The notes: generated by a model not told the origin, from the letters alone. A stretch of 64,000 bases of DNA from Cupriavidus necator (GCF_013141915.1 NZ_SROX01000001.1:682001-746000); one strand, 5' to 3'; shown: positions 9,233-17,880, numbered from the stretch's first letter. Numbers and translations are program-made.

Positions 9233-9841
9233 TCAGCCCGCCCGCAGGCGGCGCGCAAAGGCTTCGAGCTGGGCCTGCAGGCCCACTTCCATGGTGCCCG
9301 ACGGCGTCTGGATGCGGCAGGCATCGGGTTCCAGCCCCGGCTCCACCACTACGTTGGCGCGGCGCGGCCACTCCTGCGTCTCGGCCAGCCGGTCGAGCAG
9401 GCTGCGCACGGCCTGCTCGCGGCCCAGCGGAATCTGGAGGGTGATGAAAGGCTCGGCCCGCACCAGCGCCTCCACGCGCTGCAGCGCCACCTCCAGGATG
9501 ATGTCGGGGTCGAGTTCGCCGGCAATCTGCTGCACCGCCTTCATCACGATCTCGGCCATGGTGCGGCGCATCGCGCCCAGCTGGCGCTCGGCCTCGGCAG
9601 CGGTGCTGACCTGCGCGGCGGCGTGGTCGGCGTGGGCGCGGGCCCAGCCCTCGCGGTAGCCCTGCTGGCGCCGCTCCTCGGCCTCGCGCTGGGCTTCGGT
9701 GCGGATATGCATGGCCTCCTGGCGCGCCGACTCGATCACCGCGGCGGCGTCGAGCAAGGCGGCATACTCGGCCTCCTTGAGCACCTTGCGCTCGGACAGC
9801 AGCTGCAGGTTTTCGCTGGTGATCAGAAAAGCCAGTGCCAT
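9233..9841 (-). CDS. sctL: T3SS ATPase stator SctL (YscL/HrpE/FliH family)
   Basis: 202 residues. A short N-terminus (MALAFLITSENLQLLSERKV) is followed by a long charged helix (residues ~25-100, EAQREAEERRQQGYREGWAR) and a C-terminal FliH/V-ATPase-E-like domain ending with ANVVVEPGLEPDACRIQTP, the typical conserved patch of this family. It links the ATPase hexamer to the SctQ/SctK sorting platform. Its start lies 19 bases inside the end of sctK, and sctN follows after a 31-base gap. Confidence 0.92.
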   Translation of the reverse strand: MALAFLITSENLQLLSERKVLKEAEYAALLDAAAVIESARQEAMHIRTEAQREAEERRQQGYREGWARAHADHAAAQVSTAAEAERQLGAMRRTMAEIVMKAVQQIAGELDPDIILEVALQRVEALVRAEPFITLQIPLGREQAVRSLLDRLAETQEWPRRANVVVEPGLEPDACRIQTPSGTMEVGLQAQLEAFARRLRAG

Positions 9842-10662
9842 GCGGGGAACCGTTCGGGTATCAGGTTGAGCAGCAACAGTTCGCGCAACTGCGCGGCCTG
9901 TGCCGGGGTCAGCGGCGCCGGCGACAAGGCCGCCAGCCGCCGTGGAAACTTGCGCCGCAGCGCTTGCAGCAACGGCTCAGCGTGTTCGGCGTGTGGCGCC
10001 TCGGCGGCCAGCAGCCCGCACAGCAGCCGATAGCCGCGCTCGGCCATCAGCCGCCCGGCGCCGGGCGGGTGCGCGCGCAGCGGTGCCAGGTTCATCGGCA
10101 GCGCTGGGAGCGCCGGCACGCGCTTCAGGATAAAGGCCACGGCGTGGCGGTCGAGCCGGCGCGCGGCACGGCGCATCGCGCGCGGCGCGCTGCCGATCAG
10201 CGGCGCGGCCAGCGCGCCCGGCAGCGGTGCAAGGCTGTCGGCCAGTTGCGCCGGCATGCGGCGCTCGCTGGCAAAGCCGGCCTGGTGCACCGCCAGCCCC
10301 AGCCACCACGCCAGCAGGCGCAGTTCGTTGCGCGGTATCAGCACCAGCCGCGCCAGCGAGGCCGTCGCATCCAGCAGGCAGTCGATCACCGCGTCGCGGC
10401 TGCCGCCCGCGCCGGCCAGGCCCAGCGGCTGTGCCAGCACGTCGGCGGCGGCAGCGCCAAAGCGGTCCGTGCCGCGCCAGGCCAGCGGCCAGTCGGCCGG
10501 CAGCCAGCTGGGATGCAGCTGCGCCAGCGGCCGCTGCACGAAGTCTGCCACCGCGCGCGCCAGCGCCGGGTCCGGCAACGCCGGCGGCGCGGGCGCCAGC
10601 GCCGCGGACAGTGCGCCAGGCAGGTAGGCGCCAACCACGGACTCGGCGGCCAACGGCGTCAA
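9823..10662 (-). CDS. sctK: T3SS sorting platform protein SctK (probable TTG start)
   Basis: About 279 residues of an Ala/Leu-rich protein in the place of yscK/hrpB4 between sctJ and sctL. The LHPSWLP element near residue 55 and the overall helical make-up fit SctK, the adaptor that ties the sorting platform to SctD. I chose a TTG start at 10662 because it overlaps the sctJ stop as TTGA and follows a GGAG site six bases upstream, which suggests coupled translation. An ATG at 10719 would add 19 residues inside sctJ but has only a weak ribosome site. The family is poorly conserved, so function relies partly on gene order. Confidence 0.78.
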   Translation of the reverse strand: MTPLAAESVVGAYLPGALSAALAPAPPALPDPALARAVADFVQRPLAQLHPSWLPADWPLAWRGTDRFGAAAADVLAQPLGLAGAGGSRDAVIDCLLDATASLARLVLIPRNELRLLAWWLGLAVHQAGFASERRMPAQLADSLAPLPGALAAPLIGSAPRAMRRAARRLDRHAVAFILKRVPALPALPMNLAPLRAHPPGAGRLMAERGYRLLCGLLAAEAPHAEHAEPLLQALRRKFPRRLAALSPAPLTPAQAAQLRELLLLNLIPERFPAWHWLF

Positions 10663-11456
10663 TTTGCGCTCCGCGGCGCGCCGCGCCGCTGCGGCCAGCG
10701 CAAGGCGCCGCGCTGCCATGCCACCACCGCGGCCACCGCCATCGCAATGACCACCGCGGCGCCGACCGCGATCGCGGCGAAGCGCCCGAGCGCGAAGCCG
10801 GCCGCGGGCCCCGGCCCGCCTGCCTGCGGTGCGAACGGCCGCGCCTCGACCAGCGACAGCGATACGTTGTCGTGGGTCACGCCTTCGATGCTGTGCGCCA
10901 CCATGTCCTTGACGGTCGGCACCAGCAGGCGCAGGTCGGTATCGGCGCGGTGCTTGATGAACACCGCCGCGGACGAAGGCCGGACCTTGTCCGACAGCGG
11001 ATCGCTGGCAGGGATCACCACATGCACGCGCGCGGTGACCACGCCGTCGATATTGCGCAGCGTCTCCGACAACTCCTGCGACAGCGCGAAGATGTAGCGC
11101 ATGCGCTCTTCGGTCGGCGTGGCCACCAGTCCCTGCTTCTGGAACACCTGCCCCAGCGATGCAAAACGCTCGCCGGGCAGGCCTTCGCTGCGCAGGACTT
11201 CCAGCGCGGCGGGCAGCTGCGATTCCTCGACGCGCACGCGCCACTGGCCCTCGCCGGTGCCGCCGCTGGTGTCGGCGCGCGCCTTCTCCGCGTCGATGCC
11301 CTCGGCGGTCAGCGCGGCCAGCACCTGGTTGGCCTCGGGTTCGTTCAGCGACGCGTACAGGTCGACCTTGCACGCGGCCAGCGCCAGCGCCATCAGCGCC
11401 GGCGCCAGCCGGGCCGCGCGCGCAAGGCGCTGGCACAGCGGTGGCTTGGACATCAT
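10659..11456 (-). CDS. sctJ: T3SS inner-ring lipoprotein SctJ
   Basis: 265 residues of the SctJ/YscJ/FliF family. A lipoprotein signal ends in LALAAC with the lipidated Cys at residue 29. The two ring-building domains contain VDLYASLNEPEANQVLAAL and VHVVIPASDPLSDKVRPSSA, both typical. A transmembrane helix near residues 220-245 anchors the C-terminus. The start overlaps the sctI stop by four bases (ATGA). The 24-mer ring it forms sits in the periplasm on the inner membrane together with SctD. Confidence 0.96.
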   Translation of the reverse strand: MMSKPPLCQRLARAARLAPALMALALAACKVDLYASLNEPEANQVLAALTAEGIDAEKARADTSGGTGEGQWRVRVEESQLPAALEVLRSEGLPGERFASLGQVFQKQGLVATPTEERMRYIFALSQELSETLRNIDGVVTARVHVVIPASDPLSDKVRPSSAAVFIKHRADTDLRLLVPTVKDMVAHSIEGVTHDNVSLSLVEARPFAPQAGGPGPAAGFALGRFAAIAVGAAVVIAMAVAAVVAWQRGALRWPQRRGAPRSAN

Positions 11457-11905
11457 TGCTGGTTCTTCAGCAGGCTGTTGAACAGGTTGGTGCCGGCGCT
11501 GCCGATGCTGGAGGTCACGTGGATCGACGAAAACAGCTCCAGCGACTGGGTCTGCAGCATCATGGCCTGGTACACCACCTCGTTGGTGCTGCCCTCATAG
11601 ATCGACGCGAACATGCCGTCGCGCAGTTCCTGCAGGCGCGCCGCCTGGCGCGCCGATTCCTCGCCGGCCGAGACATAGCTGGCGCGGATGGCGTTGCCGA
11701 GCGTGGTCGAAGTCGGGTCTGCCGCCTGGGTCACGTGCGCGGTGCGCGAGCCGTCGGCAGCGTGGCCCTGCTGGACCATCTGCGCGAACTGCCGGGCATC
11801 GGCCGGGTCAGGCTGCGCGGCGGGGGCCGCGGCCGGCGACTGGTGCGCGGCGACGGTGGCGCTGTCGGAAACGGCGCCGGCGGCGGCAATGGCGGTCGGG
11901 TCCAT
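11453..11905 (-). CDS. sctI: T3SS inner rod protein SctI (YscI/HrpB-like)
   Basis: 150 residues: an Ala/Ser/Thr-rich N-terminal half, then an amphipathic helical half beginning LQELRDGMFASIYEG and ending GTNLFNSLLKNQQ, like SctI rod subunits. The rod joins the export gate to the needle base. A strong AAGGAG ribosome site lies just upstream, in keeping with a secreted structural subunit. It follows the small sctF-like gene after 60 bases that contain a strong hairpin, and it overlaps sctJ. Confidence 0.85.
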   Translation of the reverse strand: MDPTAIAAAGAVSDSATVAAHQSPAAAPAAQPDPADARQFAQMVQQGHAADGSRTAHVTQAADPTSTTLGNAIRASYVSAGEESARQAARLQELRDGMFASIYEGSTNEVVYQAMMLQTQSLELFSSIHVTSSIGSAGTNLFNSLLKNQQ

Positions 11906-11929
11906 ATGGCTCTCCTTGCAATGCGTTAG

Positions 11930-11951
11930 GCGCCCCGGCAGGCCGGGGCGC
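11930..11951 (-). promoter_or_regulatory. Hairpin between sctF and sctI
   Basis: GCGCCCCGG and CCGGGGCGC pair perfectly around a CAGG loop, right after the sctF stop and 25 bases before sctI. There is no T-run, so it is more likely an mRNA-stabilising or attenuating structure than a full terminator. It could make the needle message more abundant than downstream messages. Confidence 0.55.
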
Positions 11952-11965
11952 GTGACGGCCTGCCG

Positions 11966-12166
11966 TCAGTTGGTGCGCGAGGTCTGCTTCACGTCCTGCA
12001 TCGCGCCCTGCACCAGGTTGGCCTTCTGCGTGTTGTGGGCCATCTCGCTGCTGACCACCGCGTTCTGGCGCGTCAGCGTGTCCTGCAGGCCCAGGATGTT
12101 CACGGAGAACTCCTGCGCTTTCTGCTGGATTTCCTGCATCTTGGCATTGAGGTCGACTTCAGCCAT
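11966..12166 (-). CDS. sctF: Probable T3SS needle subunit SctF
   Basis: 66 residues, helical throughout, without Cys or Trp (MAEVDLNAKMQEIQQKAQEF at the start, VKQTSRTN at the end). A strong ribosome site (TGAAGGAGAT) precedes the ATG at 12166. The position between sctD and sctI matches yscE-yscF in Yersinia. I see no central Pro-x-x-Pro turn of the kind found in classic YscF needles, so it could instead be a small needle chaperone (SctE-like). Needle subunit is favoured by strong translation signals, the flanking hairpins and the absence of another candidate. Confidence 0.65.
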   Translation of the reverse strand: MAEVDLNAKMQEIQQKAQEFSVNILGLQDTLTRQNAVVSSEMAHNTQKANLVQGAMQDVKQTSRTN

Positions 12167-12249
12167 GACAATCTCCTTCAGGTAGGTTGGCGTCAAACAC
12201 CTGCCCTCCGGGGGCAAGCGGCATCTGCGCCCGCGGGCGCAAATTCATC

Positions 12250-12284
12250 GGCACGGCGCGCGCGGCCGCGGTCATCGCCGTGCC
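12250..12284 (-). promoter_or_regulatory. Inverted repeat at the sctD-sctF junction
   Basis: GGCACGGCG and CGCCGTGCC are perfect 9-base arms separated by 17 bases, overlapping the sctD stop codon. With the hairpin after sctF, this brackets the needle gene and may influence mRNA processing or attenuation. Confidence 0.35.
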
Positions 12285-13423
12285 TGCGGCGGCACCGGGC
12301 TGTCCTTCAGCACCACGCCGTCCGCGTCGATCCGTTCGATCTCGGCGCCGTTCTTCAGCACCGCCCCTTCGAAATAGCGCGCGCCGTTGGCCAGCTGCAC
12401 CGAGCGCGTGCCGTTGCCGTCCTCGGTAATGCTGACCACGCGCGCGGGAAACACGCCCTGCCAGTTGTCCATGTGGCCGTCGCGGACCTGACGGCGCCGG
12501 CTGTCGGCGGTCTCGCGGTAATCGATCTTGTCGGACACCAGCACGCCGGGATGCAGGTCCTCGATCACGCGCCGCACCTTGTCGCGCCCGGCCACGGGGT
12601 CGGCCGTGCCGCTCAGCAGCACCCGGCCCTGGCCCTGGTAGGCAATGCCGACGCCGGGTTCGTCGAGATAGCGCTGGATATGCTCGATCAGGTCGTCGGC
12701 GGAGCGCACCTGCTGCTGCACGGCGCGGCCGAACGGCGCCAGCGCCTGCACGATGCGCTGCCGGTCCACGCGCGAATTGACGAAGCCCTTGACCGTGACC
12801 GTACCGTTGGGCAGCGACACCACCTCCAGTTCCGGGTACGCGGCCACGGTCTTGCGCACCGCTGCGGGGTCGACTTGCTGCGTGCGTGGTGCGCCGCCGT
12901 TGGCATAGGTGGCGCCCAGCCAGCCGGCGCCGACCAGCACGACCACACCTGCCACGCCCAGCGCCGCCAGCAGCACGCGGCCGGGGCGGCGCCCGCCCTC
13001 ATGCTGGGCGTCGGCATCGCGCGCCGCGCGCCGCCCGGACTCGGCCCACGCAAACAGCGTGTCGGTGGCTTCGGACATGCCCGGCTGCGCGCGCAGCAAC
13101 TCCACGTCGAGCGCGCCGATGGTCAGGATGTCGCCGCCCGCCAGCGCGAACGCGCGCTGCGTGGTGGCGCGGCCGTTGACGTTGACCGCGGCCTCGCCGA
13201 CGCGCTCGGCCGAAACCGCCAGCTCGCCCACGTTGAGCACCAGGTGGCGCGGCTGCACGTCGGCGCCGGGCACGCTGATGTCCACGTCGGCGGCGTTGCC
13301 GAGCACATTGGCGCCCCGCCGCAGCGTGACCTGGCGGCCGTAGACGTCGCCGCCGAGAAAGCGCAGGGTCCAGCCGGAGGCAGCCGGGGCGGGGTCGTGG
13401 CGAGGATTGCGGGAATCGGCCAT
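12272..13423 (-). CDS. sctD: T3SS inner-membrane ring protein SctD
   Basis: 383 residues. The cytoplasmic N-terminus (residues ~15-105) is an FHA-like fold (WTLRFLGGDVYGRQVTLRRG). A membrane helix follows near residues 150-170 (VLLAALGVAGVVVLVGAGWL), then periplasmic ring-building repeats (VTVKGFVNSRVDRQRIVQAL; VLLSGTADPVAGRDKVRRVI) that stack on SctJ and meet the secretin. Its start overlaps the sctC stop as ATGA. Domain order and length are standard for the family. Confidence 0.93.
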   Translation of the reverse strand: MADSRNPRHDPAPAASGWTLRFLGGDVYGRQVTLRRGANVLGNAADVDISVPGADVQPRHLVLNVGELAVSAERVGEAAVNVNGRATTQRAFALAGGDILTIGALDVELLRAQPGMSEATDTLFAWAESGRRAARDADAQHEGGRRPGRVLLAALGVAGVVVLVGAGWLGATYANGGAPRTQQVDPAAVRKTVAAYPELEVVSLPNGTVTVKGFVNSRVDRQRIVQALAPFGRAVQQQVRSADDLIEHIQRYLDEPGVGIAYQGQGRVLLSGTADPVAGRDKVRRVIEDLHPGVLVSDKIDYRETADSRRRQVRDGHMDNWQGVFPARVVSITEDGNGTRSVQLANGARYFEGAVLKNGAEIERIDADGVVLKDSPVPPQARR

Positions 13424-15210
13424 CAGCTCATCCCCGGGATCACCAGGCGCGGCGTCAGCAGGTAGAAGCGCTCCATGTTGTTCTGGCGCTTCTCCTGGAA
13501 CTTGAACAGGTTGCCGATGATCGGCACGTCCTGCAGCAGCGGCACGCCGGATGAGGCGTTGATCTTTTCTTCGGTGGTATAGCCGGCGATCAGCAGGCTC
13601 TTGCCCTCTTCCACCATCGCCTGGGTGGTGATCGAGCGGCGCCGCACCACCGGAATGCGGTCGACGGTCTCGCCCGACAGGTTGCCGTCGGCGATATCGA
13701 TGGTCAGCATCACCGCGCGGCTCTGCTGCTCGTCGACCACCAGCGGCGTCACGCGCACGGCCGTGCCGGCGGTCACGTTGAACAGGCCCGCATCCTGGAA
13801 GCCGTCGACGCGCACATAGAATTCCTGCAGGTTCTCCAGCGCCGCCTCGGTGTTGTCGAGTGTCAGCACCTTGGGCCGTGCCACGAAGTTGGCCTGCCCG
13901 CGCTCGGCCAGCGCCTTGACGCGCGTGAGCAGGTAGCGGGTCACGTCGCTGCCGATAGCGCCGGTGAACTGCAGGCCGCTGCCGATCGTCGCCGCGGTGG
14001 TGCCGGCTTCATTGGCGAGATTGCCAAAGCTCAGGCCGGCATTGCCGTTGCCGCCGCCCAGCTGCAGGTCGACATGGCGCGTATGCAGGCGCCAGTCGAC
14101 CCCCAGGCTGTCGAGGTCGGCCTGGCTGATATCCATGATGGTGACTTCGATCTCCACCAGGCGCGGCTTGATGTCGAGCGATTCGATCAGGCGCCGGTAC
14201 TGCGCCATCTTGTCCGGGGTGTCGCGCACGATCACCGCATTGAGGCGGGTATCGGCCTGGAACTGCGGCAGCTGCCCGCTGCCCCAGTTGTTCTGCATGC
14301 CCGGCCCCAAGCCCGTGCCACCGCCCATGGCATCGAGCATCTGCGACGGGTCGGCGCTGGGAATGCCCATGCCGCCCCCGCCGCCCTCGCCCATGCGCAG
14401 CTTGGCCTGGCGCGTGGCGCCGCGGCTGGTGCCCAGGCTGGGGCCGGTGCCGCCGGCCAGCGTCCGGTTGCGCCCGTACAGGTTGCGCAGCACCGTGACC
14501 ACGCCGGGAACGGTCATCTCCTTGCCGGCGCGGTTGATGCGGAAGTCCGACGCCCACGAGTACTTGAGCGGAAACAGCTGGATCTCGGCGCGCTCATCGG
14601 CGATCGAGCGGTCATCCACCGCGCGCACCGCGGCGCGCACGGTCTCGACGTAGCGCTTGGGACCGGACACCATCAGCGTGCCTTCCGCATCGTTGATGGT
14701 AATCGGGTAGCGCGAGTCCGGCACCTGCATGCGTTCCAGCGAATCGCGCAGTCGCGCGCCGGAGCCGCGCGCGATCGGCAGCACCTCGCTGCGCGCCTCG
14801 CTGGCAACGTCGATATAAAGCAGCGAGCCGTCGTAGTAGTAGGTCAGGCCGAACATCGAGCACACGCTCTTGAGCACGTGCTGCGCGGATTCGTTGAACT
14901 TGCCGCTGATGGTGCCTTCCACCTTGGGATCGATCACCGCCGTGGTCCCCTGCGAAGCCGTCAGCTCGCGCAGGAAGTCCGCCAGCCGCTTGTCGCTGGC
15001 CGAGGCCTGGAACGGCTTGTTGGGCCAGCGCAGGTCCGCCGCGCGCGCCGCCTGGGTGCAGCACAGCAGCGCGCCCGCCAGGCACAGCAGCGCTGCCGCG
15101 GCGCGCCATGGCCGCCCCAGAGACAGGCGCGCGGCGCGACCAGTCGATCCGAATTCCCCGTGGTGCCCCAGCGTCATGTCAGTTTGCTTGTCCGTTGTTC
15201 TTGCGTTCAT
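13423..15210 (-). CDS. sctC: T3SS outer-membrane secretin SctC
   Basis: About 595 residues. An N-terminal export signal ends near ARAADLRW (residue ~58). N0/N1 domains follow (RLADFLRELTASQGTTAVID), then N3 with VIVRDTPDKMAQYRRLIESL. The secretin barrel contains the conserved VARPKVLTLDNTEAAL and VEEGKSLLIAGYTTEE, and ends VPIIGNLFKFQEK. A Gly/Met-rich insertion of about 50 residues (around residues 260-310) separates N domains. The start is uncertain: ATG 15210 or ATG 15177 both lack a good ribosome site. No pilotin gene is seen nearby. Confidence 0.95.
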   Translation of the reverse strand: MNARTTDKQTDMTLGHHGEFGSTGRAARLSLGRPWRAAAALLCLAGALLCCTQAARAADLRWPNKPFQASASDKRLADFLRELTASQGTTAVIDPKVEGTISGKFNESAQHVLKSVCSMFGLTYYYDGSLLYIDVASEARSEVLPIARGSGARLRDSLERMQVPDSRYPITINDAEGTLMVSGPKRYVETVRAAVRAVDDRSIADERAEIQLFPLKYSWASDFRINRAGKEMTVPGVVTVLRNLYGRNRTLAGGTGPSLGTSRGATRQAKLRMGEGGGGGMGIPSADPSQMLDAMGGGTGLGPGMQNNWGSGQLPQFQADTRLNAVIVRDTPDKMAQYRRLIESLDIKPRLVEIEVTIMDISQADLDSLGVDWRLHTRHVDLQLGGGNGNAGLSFGNLANEAGTTAATIGSGLQFTGAIGSDVTRYLLTRVKALAERGQANFVARPKVLTLDNTEAALENLQEFYVRVDGFQDAGLFNVTAGTAVRVTPLVVDEQQSRAVMLTIDIADGNLSGETVDRIPVVRRRSITTQAMVEEGKSLLIAGYTTEEKINASSGVPLLQDVPIIGNLFKFQEKRQNNMERFYLLTPRLVIPGMS

Positions 15211-15252
15211 GCATTGGCATGGGTTCTTGCATCCGCATCGATGCCGGCGCCG

Positions 15253-15519
15253 CTACAGGAAGGTCAGCATGGTTTGCAGCGCGCGCTGCGCAAAGCGCAT
15301 CACCTCGCCGCCCAGCCAACCGCCCAGCAGCACCAGCGACACCAGCACCGCGATCAGCCGCGCCGAGGTGCCGATGCTCTGGTCCTGGATCTGCGTCACC
15401 GCCTGCAGCACCGCCACCACCAGCGCCACCAGCGTGCCGATCAGCACCACCGGCAGCGTGACCCACAGCACCACCAGCAGCGCCTGGCGCGTGATATCGA
15501 GGATGGTGTCGGCGCCCAT
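15253..15519 (-). CDS. sctS: T3SS export apparatus protein SctS
   Basis: 88 residues with two membrane hairpin helices (LLVVLWVTLPVVLIGTLVAL and ARLIAVLVSLVLLGGWLGG) joined by AVTQIQDQSIG, a conserved feature of SctS/FliQ. It starts one base after the sctV stop, implying coupled translation. SctS is normally encoded beside sctR and sctT; here it sits between sctV and sctC, with sctR on the opposite strand. Confidence 0.95.
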   Translation of the reverse strand: MGADTILDITRQALLVVLWVTLPVVLIGTLVALVVAVLQAVTQIQDQSIGTSARLIAVLVSLVLLGGWLGGEVMRFAQRALQTMLTFL

Positions 15520-15520
15520 T

Positions 15521-17677
15521 TCACTCTCCGGCCGGGTTCTGCACCCAGCCCACCGGCACCAGCGTCACGTCTTCATCGACCTCCTGGTACGACAGCACCG
15601 GGATGCGCGGCGCGACCGGCTCGATCAGCCGCTTGATATAGCGGCGCACATCGACGCTGACCACCACCACCACGCGCGCGGCACCGGCACCGCCGGCCGC
15701 GCCCGCCTTCTCCGCGGCCTTCTCCAGCAGCACACGCACCTGCTCGCGGATATCGCGCGTGACGTCGTGGCTGAGCAGCAGCAGGTTGCCGCGCGCCGCT
15801 TTCTCGATCGCGCCCTGCACGCGGGCTTCCAACGCGGGCTCGAACAGCACCGCGTCGAGCGACCGGTTGGCGCCGACGTGGCGGCTGGTGATCAGCCGGC
15901 CCAGGTCCACGCGCACCAGCTCGGTCAGCGCGATCGCATCGGTTTCCTTGGGCGCCCAGGTCACCAGGCTCTCGAAGATGGTGCGCAGGTTGCGGATCGG
16001 CACGCCTTCCTGCAGCAGCCGGCGCAGCACGTCGGTGATGCGCTGCAGCGGCACCACGCGCGCCAGCTCCATGACCAGGTCGGGGGCCTCGGCCTGGATC
16101 ACGTGGATCATCGACTGCACGTCCTGGATGCCGAGCAGCGGCGCCGCATGCTGCTTGATCACCGCACCCACATGCACCGCCAGCACTTCCTCGCACGACA
16201 GCGTGCGCACGTTGTCGGCGACATCGCCGCCAGGCTCGGCCGGCACCCATACCACTTCCTGGAACGGGCCGAAGGGTGCGCCGGGCTCGGCCACGCCCTG
16301 GTCGACGCGCGCCCGCGCACCCGGCTCCAGCAGTCGCTTGCCGGGGCGCAGCACGCCGCCGGAGGCCACCACGTCCTGCACGCGGATGGCATACGCATCG
16401 CGCTCGGCCAGCGCGCGGTGCTGGATGCGCAGCCGCGGGAATACCATGCCCAGCTCCGCCTCGACCTCGCTCTTGGCGGTGGTCATGCGTTGCTCGAACA
16501 GGCGCAGGTCGACTCGCCCGCGCAGCCCTTCGTCCAGCTCCAGCGCCAGCGCCGGCGCCACCGCGGCCTGGGTGCCGGCGGCCGCGGCGGGGTCGTCCGC
16601 ATCGGCCATCTCGATCCACGTGACGGTGCCGGCGGTGCGCTGCGCGCGGCGCAGCAGCACGTAGCCGCCGCCGGCCACCACCAGCGCCATCAGCCCGAAG
16701 GTCCATTTCGGAAAGCCCGGCACCACAAGGAACACGGCAATGGCCAGGCCCGATACCACCAGCGCCTTGGGCTGCGCCAGGATCTGCTTGCCGATGACGT
16801 TGCCCAGGTTGGGCGAGCCGGCGCGGTCTTCATCGGACGACACCCGGGTGATCACCACCCCTGCCGCGATCGAGACCAGCAGCGACGGAATCTGCGACAC
16901 CATGCCGTCGCCGATGGTCAGGATGGCGTAGCGCTGCAGCGCCTCGCCGATGCTCATGTCCTTCATCAGCGTGCCGATGGTGATGCCCGCCAGGATATTG
17001 ACCAGCGCAATCACCACGCCGGCGATGGCGTCGCCCTTGACGAACTTCATCGCACCGTCCATGGCGCCGTGCAGCTGGCATTCCTGCTCCAGCGCGCGGC
17101 GGCGCTCCTGCGCTTGCCCGGCGGTGATGGTGCCGGCGCGCACGTCGGCGTCGATACTCATCTGCTTGCCCGGCATCGCATCCAGCGCAAAGCGCGCGCC
17201 CACCTCGGCCACGCGCTCCGAGCCCTTGGCGATGACGATGAACTGCACGATGGCGATGATCAGGAACACCACGCCGCCCACCACCACGTTGTTGCCGACG
17301 ATCAGCTTGCCGAAGGTGTCGATGATGTGGCCCGCGTCGGCGTGCAGCAGGATCAGCTTGGTCGAGGCGATGTTCAGCGACAACCGGAACAGCGTGGTGA
17401 ACAGCAGCAGCGACGGGAAGGTCGACAGCGACAGCGCCGACGGGATATAGGTAGCCACGATCAGCAGGGTCAGGCTCATGCCCAGGTTGATCGTCAGCAG
17501 CAGGTCCAGCAGGAAGGTCGGCAGCGGCAGCACGAACAGCGCGATCACGGCAAACAGCAGCAGCGTCAGCGCCAGGTCTGACTGGCGCGACGCCGCGGCC
17601 GCCATCTGCTGCAGGCCCGGCGCGCCCGGGCCGAAGCCGCGCGGGAACGCTGTGAGGTTTGCCGGGAGTTTCGCCAT
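15521..17677 (-). CDS. sctV: T3SS export gate protein SctV
   Basis: 718 residues of the SctV/FlhA family. Eight or so membrane helices fill residues 30-330, with the conserved FHIPEP-type loop around KGSERVAEVGARFALDAMPG and QMSIDADVRAG. The large cytoplasmic domain (residues ~360-710) forms the nonameric ring that receives substrates; it holds PIRNLRTIFESLVTWAPKET and RGNLLLLSHDVTRDIREQV. This is the first gene of the leftward T3SS operon. The promoter should lie in the 203-base divergent region shared with sctQ. Confidence 0.97.
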   Translation of the reverse strand: MAKLPANLTAFPRGFGPGAPGLQQMAAAASRQSDLALTLLLFAVIALFVLPLPTFLLDLLLTINLGMSLTLLIVATYIPSALSLSTFPSLLLFTTLFRLSLNIASTKLILLHADAGHIIDTFGKLIVGNNVVVGGVVFLIIAIVQFIVIAKGSERVAEVGARFALDAMPGKQMSIDADVRAGTITAGQAQERRRALEQECQLHGAMDGAMKFVKGDAIAGVVIALVNILAGITIGTLMKDMSIGEALQRYAILTIGDGMVSQIPSLLVSIAAGVVITRVSSDEDRAGSPNLGNVIGKQILAQPKALVVSGLAIAVFLVVPGFPKWTFGLMALVVAGGGYVLLRRAQRTAGTVTWIEMADADDPAAAAGTQAAVAPALALELDEGLRGRVDLRLFEQRMTTAKSEVEAELGMVFPRLRIQHRALAERDAYAIRVQDVVASGGVLRPGKRLLEPGARARVDQGVAEPGAPFGPFQEVVWVPAEPGGDVADNVRTLSCEEVLAVHVGAVIKQHAAPLLGIQDVQSMIHVIQAEAPDLVMELARVVPLQRITDVLRRLLQEGVPIRNLRTIFESLVTWAPKETDAIALTELVRVDLGRLITSRHVGANRSLDAVLFEPALEARVQGAIEKAARGNLLLLSHDVTRDIREQVRVLLEKAAEKAGAAGGAGAARVVVVVSVDVRRYIKRLIEPVAPRIPVLSYQEVDEDVTLVPVGWVQNPAGE

Positions 17678-17806
17678 CGTCCTTGCCGGTGGGATCAGTG
17701 GGCGCAGTGTATGGCCGGCCCCGCACAGCGACCAGTACCGAGGATTCGTAGCGGGTGCCGCACATGCGCCGCCGGCCGGCCGCGCCAGGCCGGTTCATGC
17801 CGGGGC

Positions 17807-17822
17807 CTACAAGGCCTCGTAG
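17807..17822. promoter_or_regulatory. Near-perfect palindrome in the sctV/sctQ divergent region
   Basis: CTACAAGG/CCTCGTAG is a 16-base dyad with a single mismatched pair, 58 bases before the sctQ start and 130 before the sctV start. It is a candidate site for a dimeric activator, for example the LuxR-type protein encoded at 4346-5332. That pairing is inference only. Confidence 0.4.
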
Positions 17823-17880
17823 TGGACGTCGCAGCACCCCGCTGCTTATCGTTGCGTGTCGAGCAACCGAGCCGCCCACC

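Noticed and set aside
9823..11436. Long minus-strand frame that would make sctK over 500 residues
   Set aside because: Upstream of about 10720 the frame only shadows sctJ in another phase; the SctK-like sequence begins near 10662.
14870..17581. Long open frame of 903 codons on the plus strand opposite sctC, sctS and sctV
   Set aside because: His/Gln/Arg-rich translation without domains, caused by the codon bias of the real genes on the other strand.
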